64,000 bases of DNA from an uncultured Corynebacterium sp. (GTDB lineage: Bacteria > Actinomycetota > Actinomycetes > Mycobacteriales > Mycobacteriaceae): positions 1 through 64,000 of the forward strand of contig CALUCD010000009.1 in the NCBI GenBank assembly GCA_943914465.1. Reading direction: 5' to 3'. The position numbers and the translations under genes were made by a program. The notes under the pieces are model-generated. The model was not told the DNA's origin. It did not search any database and saw nothing but the letters and a program-made list of their open reading frames with translations. Of this stretch, positions 50,664-58,323 are shown piece by piece (the stretch's first letter is position 1; each line of letters opens with the position of its first letter).

Positions 50664-51239
50664 ATGAGCCACCACCACTTTGACGAATCAGACATCGAGT
50701 TCCTTTCCGTACCGGTTCCGAAACGCAGGCGCCCCGAGTCGGTCCTTCTCCATCTCGACCTGTTTCTCGACCGCGACGAGCTCGCTCACATGAACGTGTT
50801 CCTTGGCCGCAATGCCGAGACTGTTCGCCTGCTCGGTCCTGACGGTGAGCACGTCGAGTTCGACGTTGCAGAGGCCAAGAAGTTCTTGACCGCGTTGGTG
50901 AAGAACTGCGACCGCGCCACCGGTCTTGTCACCTTGGAGGCGGACGCCGACCCTCGGAACTTGTCGATGTGGGAGCGCTCGCGGCTTGTCGCCGAAACGC
51001 ACATGGAAAAAGACACCCTCGTTGCCGACACCGGCGTGTACGAGGACGCACCACGCGAACTCATTGACCCTCGCTTCGGCAAACAGACCTACGAGGTCTG
51101 GACAGAATGTGGCACCGAGTTTCTCGGCCGCACGAACAAACTCCCGCTTGCCCGGAAGATCGCGGAGAACTGCCGGAAGGAAGGTTTGCCGGCGGTGGTG
51201 TGCCAGACGCGACGGTGGTTTGTGCCGGCCGACAACTAG
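50664..51239 (+). CDS. Unrecognised 191-residue protein
   Basis: A soluble protein with an Arg-rich stretch (KRRRPE near 21) and many acidic residues. The C-terminal region, about 135-188, reads YEVWTECGTEFLGRTNKLPLARKIAENCRKEG and ends with a basic RRWFVPADN. I see no enzyme motif. The Cys residues do not form a zinc-ribbon pattern. The ATG has no strong RBS. It is an orphan gene in the island, 65 bases after its neighbour, and 90 bases before the HEPN-motif gene. Confidence 0.55.
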   Translation: MSHHHFDESDIEFLSVPVPKRRRPESVLLHLDLFLDRDELAHMNVFLGRNAETVRLLGPDGEHVEFDVAEAKKFLTALVKNCDRATGLVTLEADADPRNLSMWERSRLVAETHMEKDTLVADTGVYEDAPRELIDPRFGKQTYEVWTECGTEFLGRTNKLPLARKIAENCRKEGLPAVVCQTRRWFVPADN

Positions 51240-51329
51240 ATGCCAGCTCGGTGATTCTGCCCCAGCCAAGAGTGAACCCTTCACCCCCAGACACGATTGC
51301 TCGCCCGGAACCAAAGGCACACTGGGACC

Positions 51330-52349
51330 ATGACCAATGACTCTCAGCCTGACTTCGACGCTAACGAAAACGACGACCAGGACAACACCGACCCCCTCGA
51401 CCGCCCAATTTCAGACTTCACTGATGAAGAACTCAACAGCCTTCTTCACACGCACTACCCAAACCTGATGGCTGAAATTGCCGAAACAGCGCGGCAGGAA
51501 TACGCCCCAATAGATGCCGAGTTCCTCAAATCCATAAGCCGAGCCCACATTCCGAACCTTGGGTTCGACTACTCCAGCCTGTTCAAGGACATAGTGCCAA
51601 AGATCGACCTCTCGGCTTACGCTCCGAAGATCGAGCTGCCACCCATTTCGGAGGAGCTGCAACAGACCCTCGACCAGGCGTACAAGGGCATCTCTGAAAG
51701 CGTCGCCGTTTTGCCAGGCGTGGAAGCCGTACTTCAAAGCGCGAGAGAGCTTTCGGAGCAGTACGCAGGATTGCTTCCCTTTGCCCGGCGGGAACCCCTG
51801 CCGTATCTCCAGAGCTTCAACGACGAGTTCCTCGCCGTCTACGCCTGTCTCGTACTCGCCGCGGCCCGAGTTGAAAACCTGATGGCCGACCTGTGCCAGC
51901 AACACTTCGGTGAAGGAGAGCTGCGGGGAGCCACGCACCGAGCTCAGAAGATGGCCAGAGGGCTACGAAAAGCACTCGCAAATGAAGCGCCTTGCGCAAC
52001 CTGCCGCGGCATAGCGGAAGACCTGGAAGAACCAATCGACATGAGGAACACCTTCGTGCATGGGAGCTGGGAGGCCGGCGCTGACATTGCCAGCGAGGAA
52101 GAGAAAGCGCGGCGGGCTCTCGTTGGTCGTGCGCTAGGCGACAGTCGCGTGAAAAAGCGCAAGCTCTTGGACAAGGGGCAACTTGAAGCACTTGCCTCTG
52201 GTTGGAAAGACGGCGACGAGAACGCACTCGACGAGCTTTTCGAAGAGCAGATCATCTCCCTCGGCATCGTCACGGCCTACGCCGAGATTTTCACCGAGTT
52301 CGGCGACGCGCTGGAGGACGAATTGATCTTCCACGAGCAGGAGCAGTAA
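51330..52349 (+). CDS. HEPN-motif protein, possible RNase
   Basis: A 339-residue acidic protein. The N-terminal 130 residues are helical and repetitive (ISRAHIPNLGF, KIDLSAYAPKIELPP), suggesting a coiled or adaptor region. From about 165 an all-helical domain starts (NDEFLAVYACLVLAAARVENLMADLC), followed near 232 by MRNTFVHGSW. R-N-x-x-x-H-G is the RxxxxH signature of HEPN nucleases found in toxin-antitoxin, abortive-infection and CRISPR effectors. CxxC (CATC near 218) is also present. No nucleotidyltransferase partner lies next door. The ATG at 51330 is preferred over the TTG at 51297. Confidence 0.62.
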   Translation: MTNDSQPDFDANENDDQDNTDPLDRPISDFTDEELNSLLHTHYPNLMAEIAETARQEYAPIDAEFLKSISRAHIPNLGFDYSSLFKDIVPKIDLSAYAPKIELPPISEELQQTLDQAYKGISESVAVLPGVEAVLQSARELSEQYAGLLPFARREPLPYLQSFNDEFLAVYACLVLAAARVENLMADLCQQHFGEGELRGATHRAQKMARGLRKALANEAPCATCRGIAEDLEEPIDMRNTFVHGSWEAGADIASEEEKARRALVGRALGDSRVKKRKLLDKGQLEALASGWKDGDENALDELFEEQIISLGIVTAYAEIFTEFGDALEDELIFHEQEQ

Positions 52350-52470
52350 GGCCACGCAACTGGCGTCGACGGATTGGTGAATCTCCTGGTAGCGGGCACG
52401 CGTTGGAACCAAATCAAGAAATGCGTGGAACTAGACCGGGAACAAGCCCCTATTGCTGCTGGTGGTGGAG

Positions 52471-52506
52471 TTTTCCGAAACCCCCCCCGGCGGGGGTTTC
52501 GGAAAA
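52471..52506. repeat. Perfect 15-bp inverted repeat
   Basis: Arms 52471-52485 and 52492-52506 are exactly complementary around a six-base loop, with TTTT at one end and AAAA at the other. It can work as a bidirectional terminator between the HEPN-motif gene and the convergent membrane protein gene. Its right arm is also the left part of the 46-bp repeat. The remaining bases of 52350-52677 hold no gene I can support. Confidence 0.7.
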
Positions 52507-52538
52507 CTTTTCGAAAGTGTTCGGCAAACTCCTTCCGG
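52493..52538 (+). repeat. Right copy of the 46-bp island repeat
   Basis: Aligns without gaps to 40816-40861 (39 of 46 identical), direct orientation, 11.7 kb away. The central TTTTCGAAA block is palindromic in this copy and imperfect in the left copy. Confidence 0.6.
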
Positions 52539-52677
52539 GTCACAGCGACCGCGCCGACTGGCTCCGCTTTCGCTAGGTTTGCGGTCAGCCCAGCCGCAAA
52601 GACGAAGCGGGAAGACGCGCTTGTTGGGGGAGAGCGATCGATTCACCGACGGCAGCTTGGATGCGTTTCGCAAACTA

Positions 52678-52986
52678 TTAGCCGTGTTTCTTGGTCCATC
52701 GATACCTGCGGAGATAGAAGATTGGCAAAATCAAGATGTAGTAAACGCCTAGCGTCCAAATGACTGGAATGAGCAAGTGGTCTAGGTTGAAACTGCTCCA
52801 GAATGAGTCATCCGCGCTTGGGAGCCGAGTGCCGGAACCCTTGTTGACAGGAAACACAACGTACATCGCGATTACTGCGAGAGGCACAATAACGAAACTC
52901 TGCCACCACGGCGGAACCCATGGCGCCCCATTCTTCTCTCGTGCGGCAAGCGCCCCTCCGAAACCCATTTCAAACCTAGACCCCAT
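52678..52986 (-). CDS. Small two-helix membrane protein
   Basis: A 102-residue protein with two predicted membrane helices (about 30-48 starting SFVIVPLAVIAMYVV, and about 72-94 starting LLIPVIWTLGVYYILIL) and a basic end (YLRRYRWTKKHG). No family recognised. The ATG at 52986 has AGGGAG eight bases upstream; a longer frame to 53064 is unlikely. Convergent with the HEPN-motif gene across the inverted repeat. Confidence 0.6.
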   Translation of the reverse strand: MGSRFEMGFGGALAAREKNGAPWVPPWWQSFVIVPLAVIAMYVVFPVNKGSGTRLPSADDSFWSSFNLDHLLIPVIWTLGVYYILILPIFYLRRYRWTKKHG

Positions 52987-53289
52987 TCCGGAACTCCCTA
53001 GCCAATGTGAATTTGCACACTTACCGCGCGGGAATTGACGTAGAGGGCGAGTTGCCCCGCCCATATTCCCGCGCGAGCTTTAACCGCTTCTCCACGAACG
53101 GCGGACACTTGAAGTGACGGTCTGCGTTCTCGCCATGTCTCCTCCTACACTACGTGGTTCGTCGCCTGACTCCCACGTTATGACGAGGGGTCGAAGTAGA
53201 GGAGAAAGATGAACCGATTGTGGGACGGGCATCGGCGCTCGGTATTTCTGATGCGCTGATGCTTGTCTTTTTGTAGGAGGATCATTTCG

Positions 53290-53709
53290 ATGGGAGAAAA
53301 CCCGGAGCGTCTAGCGGAGCTGGAGCGGCGGATCGAATATTTATCCGTCCAAGTCGAACGGCTTATTGATTTGCAGCACCCTTTCCCTTCGCCGTTGACC
53401 GAGTTTCGAAAAGCAGCGATGTTGTCCGCGTTGACGTTTGAGCAAGAGGCACTGGTGCAAAAGCTCCTGGGAGCAGTGCATGCTTTCAATAACGGCAACG
53501 AGATCGATGTCAATAAAGGCTTGTTGCCATTTTCCAAAGAAACCATAGCTTTGTTTGATGAGTATGCGGCTCAAGGGGAGATCACTCCCGATCAGGTAAA
53601 GGACATGCTAAAGACCATCGTTCCAGGCGGGGATGTTGTGGCTGAGGATTTGCTCAACGCATGGGAGGTTGCTCAAGCTACTGTTCGCCGAAACGACCGC
53701 GAATTGTAG
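53290..53709 (+). CDS. Unrecognised 139-residue helical protein
   Basis: A soluble, mainly helical protein. The start (ERLAELERRIEYLSVQVERLIDLQ) has heptad-like spacing, suggesting a short coiled coil. A helical domain with FEQEALVQKLLGAVHAF and EITPDQVKDMLKTIVPG follows. AGGAGG lies nine bases before the ATG, a strong site for an island gene. No membrane or secretion signals. It may be a dimeric adaptor or immunity-type protein, but nothing in it proves this. Bases 53710-53882 contain a short G/C hairpin followed by six T near 53816, a possible terminator. Confidence 0.6.
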   Translation: MGENPERLAELERRIEYLSVQVERLIDLQHPFPSPLTEFRKAAMLSALTFEQEALVQKLLGAVHAFNNGNEIDVNKGLLPFSKETIALFDEYAAQGEITPDQVKDMLKTIVPGGDVVAEDLLNAWEVAQATVRRNDREL

Positions 53710-53882
53710 ATTGACGAGATCGCTCATTAAGCGGCGTAAATCTGGTGGCGGGCCCCTGGTCATAACGCCCGCGGCCGTTGCGGCCTCCTCTCGCTGTCGG
53801 GCACGCCCGTGGCTTTTTTGCGTCGCCTCGTCAATGGCCAACCTCCGCGGGAGGCAGTATCGGTAAGACGATATGTTGCTCG

Positions 53883-54350
53883 TCAGGCTGGCTTTACATC
53901 CGGGGACATCCGGGGGCTGTCCATGTGCTTGGGTGATTGCAACGCTTGCAGTTCTTGTTTAATCGCTGCCGCTGCCTTGAGCACCACTGCAGTGCCCGCC
54001 GAGGCCAGTGCGATTCCTATAAACCCCACTGCGTTGAATAGGCCTGTCACTACTACGAACGCGACAGTAGCGATCATAATCGCTACGAAAGCCGCGATAG
54101 TGCAGAGTTGAAGGGCGCTAAGCGCACGGTGAGAGTTCCACCCGGCTAGAAAGAGATAGCCGAAGTAAAAAATGCAGATGGATGCTGCAGCGCCTGCCAC
54201 GAATACCCCGGCCGCATAAGGTGCGCCCCCGTTAGCAGTTCTGGAGGTTTCTTCCAAGAATGCTCCTAGGGAAGTTGCTAAAGAATATGTTGCGAGTAAA
54301 CCGAATAGCCCGCAGATAAACGATACGGCTGCATACTTTCTGCTAATCAT
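53883..54350 (-). CDS. Four-helix membrane protein, unknown function
   Basis: A 155-residue protein with four hydrophobic segments (about 8-25, 40-65, 75-97 and 103-125) and a short polar C-terminus with the repeated MDSPRM/SPKHM flavour. The ATG at 54350 is chosen because residues before it are low-complexity and contain a duplicated IVQRHRTK stretch created by a 24-bp tandem repeat; no RBS favours either start. No family recognised. A role in envelope or small-molecule transport cannot be told apart from an effector role. Confidence 0.5.
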   Translation of the reverse strand: MISRKYAAVSFICGLFGLLATYSLATSLGAFLEETSRTANGGAPYAAGVFVAGAAASICIFYFGYLFLAGWNSHRALSALQLCTIAAFVAIMIATVAFVVVTGLFNAVGFIGIALASAGTAVVLKAAAAIKQELQALQSPKHMDSPRMSPDVKPA

Positions 54351-54436
54351 GCTAGCTGGCGATTCCCGTCGAACCTGCGACTGAATGGAGAAACCTGTGG
54401 GGACCCGGCTCGGAGCAGATGCTCCTGCGCCTTGCT

Positions 54437-54484
54437 TTTTTGTGCGGTGGCGTTGGACAATTTTTGTGCGGTGGCGTTGGACAA
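54437..54484. repeat. Perfect 24-bp tandem duplication
   Basis: Two identical, adjacent 24-base units (54437-54460 and 54461-54484), each made of TTTTT plus GTGCGGTGGCGTTGGACAA. It lies upstream of the four-helix membrane protein gene, in its possible promoter or N-terminal extension. Confidence 0.8.
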
Positions 54485-54594
54485 TTGTTGACGAACGTCT
54501 GGATAAACAATAACTCATACGGGCTTGTGCGGTAGGGTTGCTTGCCAAATTTTTACTCGGCAAAAACAGCGGAGCGGAGGAAAGGGGAGATCAA

Positions 54595-54771
54595 ATGCAA
54601 GAGGGAAATGGCCCGAAAGGGGGCAATGCGATTCCGGTGGCTGGGTTCGGCCTTGTAATGACATTGATCATCGGCGTGCGACACGGCCTTCCGGCTGCGC
54701 TAGTGATGGTGGCGGTCACGGCAGTGTGCACACTCATCGTCGCAAAGCTGGCGAGCTCCCGCCGCAAGTGA
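54595..54771 (+). CDS. 58-residue single- or double-helix membrane peptide
   Basis: A small protein with polar start MQEGNGPKGGN, hydrophobic segments AGFGLVMTLIIGV and PAALVMVAVTAVCTLIVAKL, and a basic end SSRRK. GGGGAG lies six bases before the ATG, so translation is plausible. It lies 30 bases before polA. It may be a small stress or toxin-like membrane peptide; the family is unknown. Confidence 0.5.
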   Translation: MQEGNGPKGGNAIPVAGFGLVMTLIIGVRHGLPAALVMVAVTAVCTLIVAKLASSRRK

Positions 54772-54787
54772 TGTTTGCCGCGGTGTC

Positions 54788-54793
54788 TACACT
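54788..54793 (+). promoter_or_regulatory. -10 box of polA
   Basis: TACACT lies eight bases before GTG 54802. This spacing supports a leaderless polA transcript and decides the start codon. No clear -35 box. Confidence 0.45.
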
Positions 54794-54801
54794 TGGGGGC
54801 C

Positions 54802-57468
54802 GTGACTGTGCCAGCGACATCCCCCAAGCGACTGCTGCTTATCGACGGCCACTCGATGGCCTTCCGTGCCTTTTACGCCCTACCGGCTGAGAATTTTTCC
54901 ACCTCCGGCGGGCAGCACACGAACGCGGTGTACGGGTTTTTATCCATGTTGGCCAACATCGTGGCGGAAGAGGAGCCGACGCACGTGGCGGTTGCCTTCG
55001 ACATTGGGCGCCAAACGTTTCGGACCGAGAAATTCGCCGAGTACAAGGCGCAACGCGAAGCAGCCCCGGAGGAGTTCAAAGGGCAAGTGCCGCTCATTGA
55101 AACCGTGCTTGGCCAGCTAGGAATCACCACACTGTCGAAGGAGAACTTCGAAGCCGATGACATTCTGGCGACCTTAGCCACCCAGGCGGGCACTGCTGGT
55201 GACTTCGAGGTGGTCATTGTCACCGGTGACAGGGATTACCTTCAGCTGGTCGATGCAACAACGACGGTGCTGTACCCATCACGCGGTGTGTCTTCGATGA
55301 CGCGGTTTACCCCGCAGGAGGTCGAGAATAAATATGGCCTGACGCCTGAGCAGTACCCGGATTATGCCGCGCTGCGAGGCGATCCTTCAGACAACCTGCC
55401 GGGCATTCCGAAGGTAGGGGAGAAGACCGCAGCGAAGTGGATCGTGCAGTATGGCAGCCTTGAAGGCCTGATAGCGCACGCAGATGAGCTCAAGGGCATG
55501 GCTGCGCAAAACTTCCGTGAGCGCATCGACCAGGTGCGCTTGAACCGGGAGCTCACCCAAATGGTCACCGATGTGGAGTTGCCGGTCGCGCCGGATGATG
55601 TGGAACTCAAACCTGCCAACGTCGGTGAAGTCGCGGGAACGTTTGACAGCTTGGAGTTCGGTGCCAACCTCCGCGAGCGCGTACTTGCCGCTGTCACGAC
55701 AACGGGTGAGCACACCGCTGACCACGACTCGGCTGTCGCCCTGCCCGAGGTGGTGATCGACGAAGACAGTGGGCTGGACGATTGGCTCGCGGCACGCGAG
55801 GGTGAAGGTCTTGCCGTTTATGCCGCTGGGACGGCGGCGCCGGGTGCAGGGGATTTGGTGGCGTTCGCGGTCGTCGACAAGCAGATGCATGCGGTACAAC
55901 GCGCAACCGCCGATCTGACCCCGGCTGAAGAAACCGCGCTGCAAACGTGGGCAGAGTCAGATGCGCCGAAGTACTTTCACGAAGCAAAAGCCGCCTACCA
56001 CATGTTCCAGGGACGCGGCATTACGCTGCGGGGAATCGCGCATGACACCGCGATCGCGGCGTACCTGCTCCGACCGGGGCAGCGAACATACGGTCTCGAG
56101 GATGTCTACCAGCGCCACCTGCAGCGCCAGCTTGTGCTCGGCGGTGAGCAGCTGAGCCTGCTCGGCGACACATCGCTTATCGACGCTGCCGCTGCAGTCC
56201 TTGAACTCGCCGCAGCCCTGACAGCGCAACTGCGCGAGATCAATTCGATGGAGCTATATTCCGACCTTGAACTGCCCCTCGTGAGCATTCTGGGGCAGAT
56301 GGAGCACACCGGCATCGCGGTGGATCTGGATGCACTCGAGTCGCTGCGCAAGGACTACGTGCATAAGGTCGAACGCGTCGAGGCGGAAGCGCGCGAGATG
56401 GTCGATGAGCCGAATCTGAACCTGTCTAGCCCAAAGCAACTGTCAGTAGTGCTCTTCGACAAGCTGGAGCTACCGAAGACGAAGAAGACAAAAACTGGGT
56501 ACTCGACGGCTGCTGGTGAAATCGAAGCGCTAGCAGAAAAACATCCCCACCCGTTTCTGGACCACCTGCTTGCACACCGCGAATATCAAAAGATGAAGAG
56601 CACCATTGAAGGCCTGATTAAAGCGGTGCACGCGGACGGTCGGATTCACACCACCTTCAACCAAACCGTGGCCTCTACCGGCCGCCTCAGCTCAGCGGAG
56701 CCTAACCTGCAAAATATTCCGGTGCGCACCGAAGCCGGGCGCCAAATCCGCTCGGCATTCATCGTAGGTGAAGGCTACGACTGCCTGCTCACGGCCGACT
56801 ACTCCCAGATCGAAATGCGGGTGATGGCTCATCTCAGCGGTGACGAGGGATTAATCGAGGCCTACCGGGCAGGGGAGGACCTGCACAACTTTGTCGGCTC
56901 ACGCGTATTCGATGTGCCACTAGACAAGGTCACCCCAGAACTGCGTCGCCGTGTGAAGGCGATGTCTTACGGTTTGGTCTACGGCTTGTCCGCCTACGGC
57001 TTATCAAACCAGCTCGGCATCGCCGCCGGTGAGGCAAAGCAGATTATGGAGTCCTACTTCGAGCGGTTTGGGGGAGTGAAACGCTACCTCGATGAAGTGG
57101 TTGAACAGGCTCGACGCGACGGCTACACCTCGACGGTCTTTGGGCGACGCCGCTACCTGCCTGAGCTCAGCAGCGACAACCGCGTTGCCCGTGAAAATGC
57201 TGAACGTGCTGCCCTCAACGCCCCGATCCAAGGCACCGCTGCCGACATCATCAAAGTCGCAATGATCCGGGTCGATGCAGCGCTCAGTGGCTTCAGCTCA
57301 CGCGTTTTGCTTCAAGTGCACGATGAGCTGGTAGTGGAGGTTGCACCTGGGGAGCTCGATGAGGTTCGCGGCATTGTCGAGCGCGAGATGGATGCGGCGA
57401 TTGAGCTTGCCGTGCCCCTCGAGGTCTCTGCCGGCACGGGTGCGAACTGGGATGCCGCTGCCCATTAG
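54802..57468 (+). CDS. polA: DNA polymerase I
   Basis: Repair and Okazaki-fragment polymerase of 888 residues. The 5' nuclease domain (about 1-295) opens with LLLIDGHSMAFRAFYAL and carries VTGDRDYLQL. The 3'-5' exonuclease domain (about 310-490) has lost its acidic motifs, so proofreading is not expected, as in mycobacterial Pol I. The polymerase domain has motif A LTADYSQIEMRVMAHLSGD near 660, motif B near 715 (RRRVKAMSYGLVYGLSAYG), and motif C LQVHDELVVEV near 836. The GTG at 54802 is preferred over the TTG at 54775 because the -10 box lies between them. polA-rpsA-coaE order is conserved in actinobacteria. Confidence 0.96.
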   Translation: MTVPATSPKRLLLIDGHSMAFRAFYALPAENFSTSGGQHTNAVYGFLSMLANIVAEEEPTHVAVAFDIGRQTFRTEKFAEYKAQREAAPEEFKGQVPLIETVLGQLGITTLSKENFEADDILATLATQAGTAGDFEVVIVTGDRDYLQLVDATTTVLYPSRGVSSMTRFTPQEVENKYGLTPEQYPDYAALRGDPSDNLPGIPKVGEKTAAKWIVQYGSLEGLIAHADELKGMAAQNFRERIDQVRLNRELTQMVTDVELPVAPDDVELKPANVGEVAGTFDSLEFGANLRERVLAAVTTTGEHTADHDSAVALPEVVIDEDSGLDDWLAAREGEGLAVYAAGTAAPGAGDLVAFAVVDKQMHAVQRATADLTPAEETALQTWAESDAPKYFHEAKAAYHMFQGRGITLRGIAHDTAIAAYLLRPGQRTYGLEDVYQRHLQRQLVLGGEQLSLLGDTSLIDAAAAVLELAAALTAQLREINSMELYSDLELPLVSILGQMEHTGIAVDLDALESLRKDYVHKVERVEAEAREMVDEPNLNLSSPKQLSVVLFDKLELPKTKKTKTGYSTAAGEIEALAEKHPHPFLDHLLAHREYQKMKSTIEGLIKAVHADGRIHTTFNQTVASTGRLSSAEPNLQNIPVRTEAGRQIRSAFIVGEGYDCLLTADYSQIEMRVMAHLSGDEGLIEAYRAGEDLHNFVGSRVFDVPLDKVTPELRRRVKAMSYGLVYGLSAYGLSNQLGIAAGEAKQIMESYFERFGGVKRYLDEVVEQARRDGYTSTVFGRRRYLPELSSDNRVARENAERAALNAPIQGTAADIIKVAMIRVDAALSGFSSRVLLQVHDELVVEVAPGELDEVRGIVEREMDAAIELAVPLEVSAGTGANWDAAAH

Positions 57469-57528
57469 ATAAGGCGCGGGCCGAGAGAAGCCACCAAGGC
57501 GCATCGAGTCTGTTTCTGAAGGTGTGCT

Positions 57529-57640
57529 GAGGCGGGTAGTCCCAGGACCGTCCCACAGGCCCGCGCCTACCCGCCTCGCGGTGCGGTAACCCACCCCAGC
57601 TACCGCATCCCCTGGGGCAGAGCCCCTCATTATTCTTTTC
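57529..57640 (+). ncRNA. Candidate structured RNA or polA 3' element
   Basis: Three successive hairpins: an 11-bp perfect stem (57529-57539 with 57567-57577) around a C-rich loop, a 7-bp stem (57582-57588 with 57601-57607) with a 12-base loop holding seven C, and a terminator stem GGGGC/GCCCC (57614-57626) followed by a T-rich tail. It starts 60 bases after polA. Repeated C-rich loops recall the actinobacterial 6C RNA motif, but the six-C runs are not strictly present. No promoter was identified, so it may just be the polA 3' UTR. Confidence 0.42.
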
Positions 57641-58111
57641 TCCCTCAGCCCGCGTTCCAGCGTGTGAACTGAAGTGCTCCGGATCCGCGCGGCTCACGGC
57701 CGCAGGGCCTTAGATTTCAGCCCAGGCGCGACCGTTTCCTCCGAAGTCAAGCACTAACTTTAAACACTACCTGAGCAAGTGTCTACAGAAGCCTTATAGC
57801 GGTGATGGCATTCATTTGAGGGAAATATGCTCTCAGCAGCATGTTTGCTTATATGGAGAAAGTTGACAGGTCATACAGGATAGCTTTCAAACATCGGTTC
57901 TACTCGATGCTCGGAGGTTTGGGGGTGCGATTCGGGGGTATCAAGTGGCCGGCGATCTTGGCAGCTACGGACCTTGGTGGCGCACTATGAGGCGCCAAGA
58001 TGCGAATGCCCGACGGGGTACGATGCGGGAACGTGTGGGAATGTGCTCGTCGCCGTCGCTCGCTGTGCGCAGCGCCGCGCACTGACCACGAATTGGAGCG
58101 CGGCCAATTAT

Positions 58112-58140
58112 TTGCCTCAGCTGGGCAAAGGCGTTAATCT
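58112..58140 (+). promoter_or_regulatory. rpsA promoter
   Basis: TTGCCT (58112-58117) and TAATCT (58135-58140) with a 17-base spacer. Transcription should begin near 58147, giving a leader of about 177 bases. Bases 57641-58111 between the RNA candidate and this promoter show no gene; a stray TTGACA at 57863 has no good -10 partner. Confidence 0.55.
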
Positions 58141-58180
58141 GTGGCAAGCGCATCGATGCGACGGGGTGGTCAGAGCCGTA

Positions 58181-58300
58181 ATAGGAGGGCCTGTAACCTG
58201 CCCCAGTCGCGGGATTGTACCCCAAGCTCAGGGTGTCAACTGGCATCCCGCAAGGACTGGAGTACAAGAGATTCGCCTCCTATCAGTCTCGACCTCCTAT
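58181..58300 (+). promoter_or_regulatory. rpsA leader with alternative pairing elements
   Basis: ATAGGAGG (58181-58188) is complementary to two identical copies of CCTCCTAT (58276-58283 and 58293-58300) just upstream of the rpsA start region. One element pairing with either of two partners is the pattern of a regulatory switch. S1 is autoregulated in other bacteria, so leader control is plausible. Confidence 0.4.
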
Positions 58301-58323
58301 TTACTTCGGAGCACATAACGCTT

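Noticed and set aside
54437..54484. 24-bp units as the end of an insertion sequence or a target-site duplication
   Set aside because: The units are adjacent with nothing between, and there are no inverted ends or transposase nearby.
40752..54771. Prophage, insertion sequence or CRISPR array
   Set aside because: No integrase, transposase, phage structural gene or regularly spaced repeats were found; the only repeats are the 46-bp pair and one 24-bp duplication.
57293..57697. Overlapping minus-strand frames downstream of polA
   Set aside because: Arg/Pro/His-rich shadows over the polA end and the hairpin region; no start signals.
57863..57868. TTGACA as a possible rpsA -35 box
   Set aside because: No acceptable -10 hexamer at 16-18 bases; the pair at 58112/58135 fits better.
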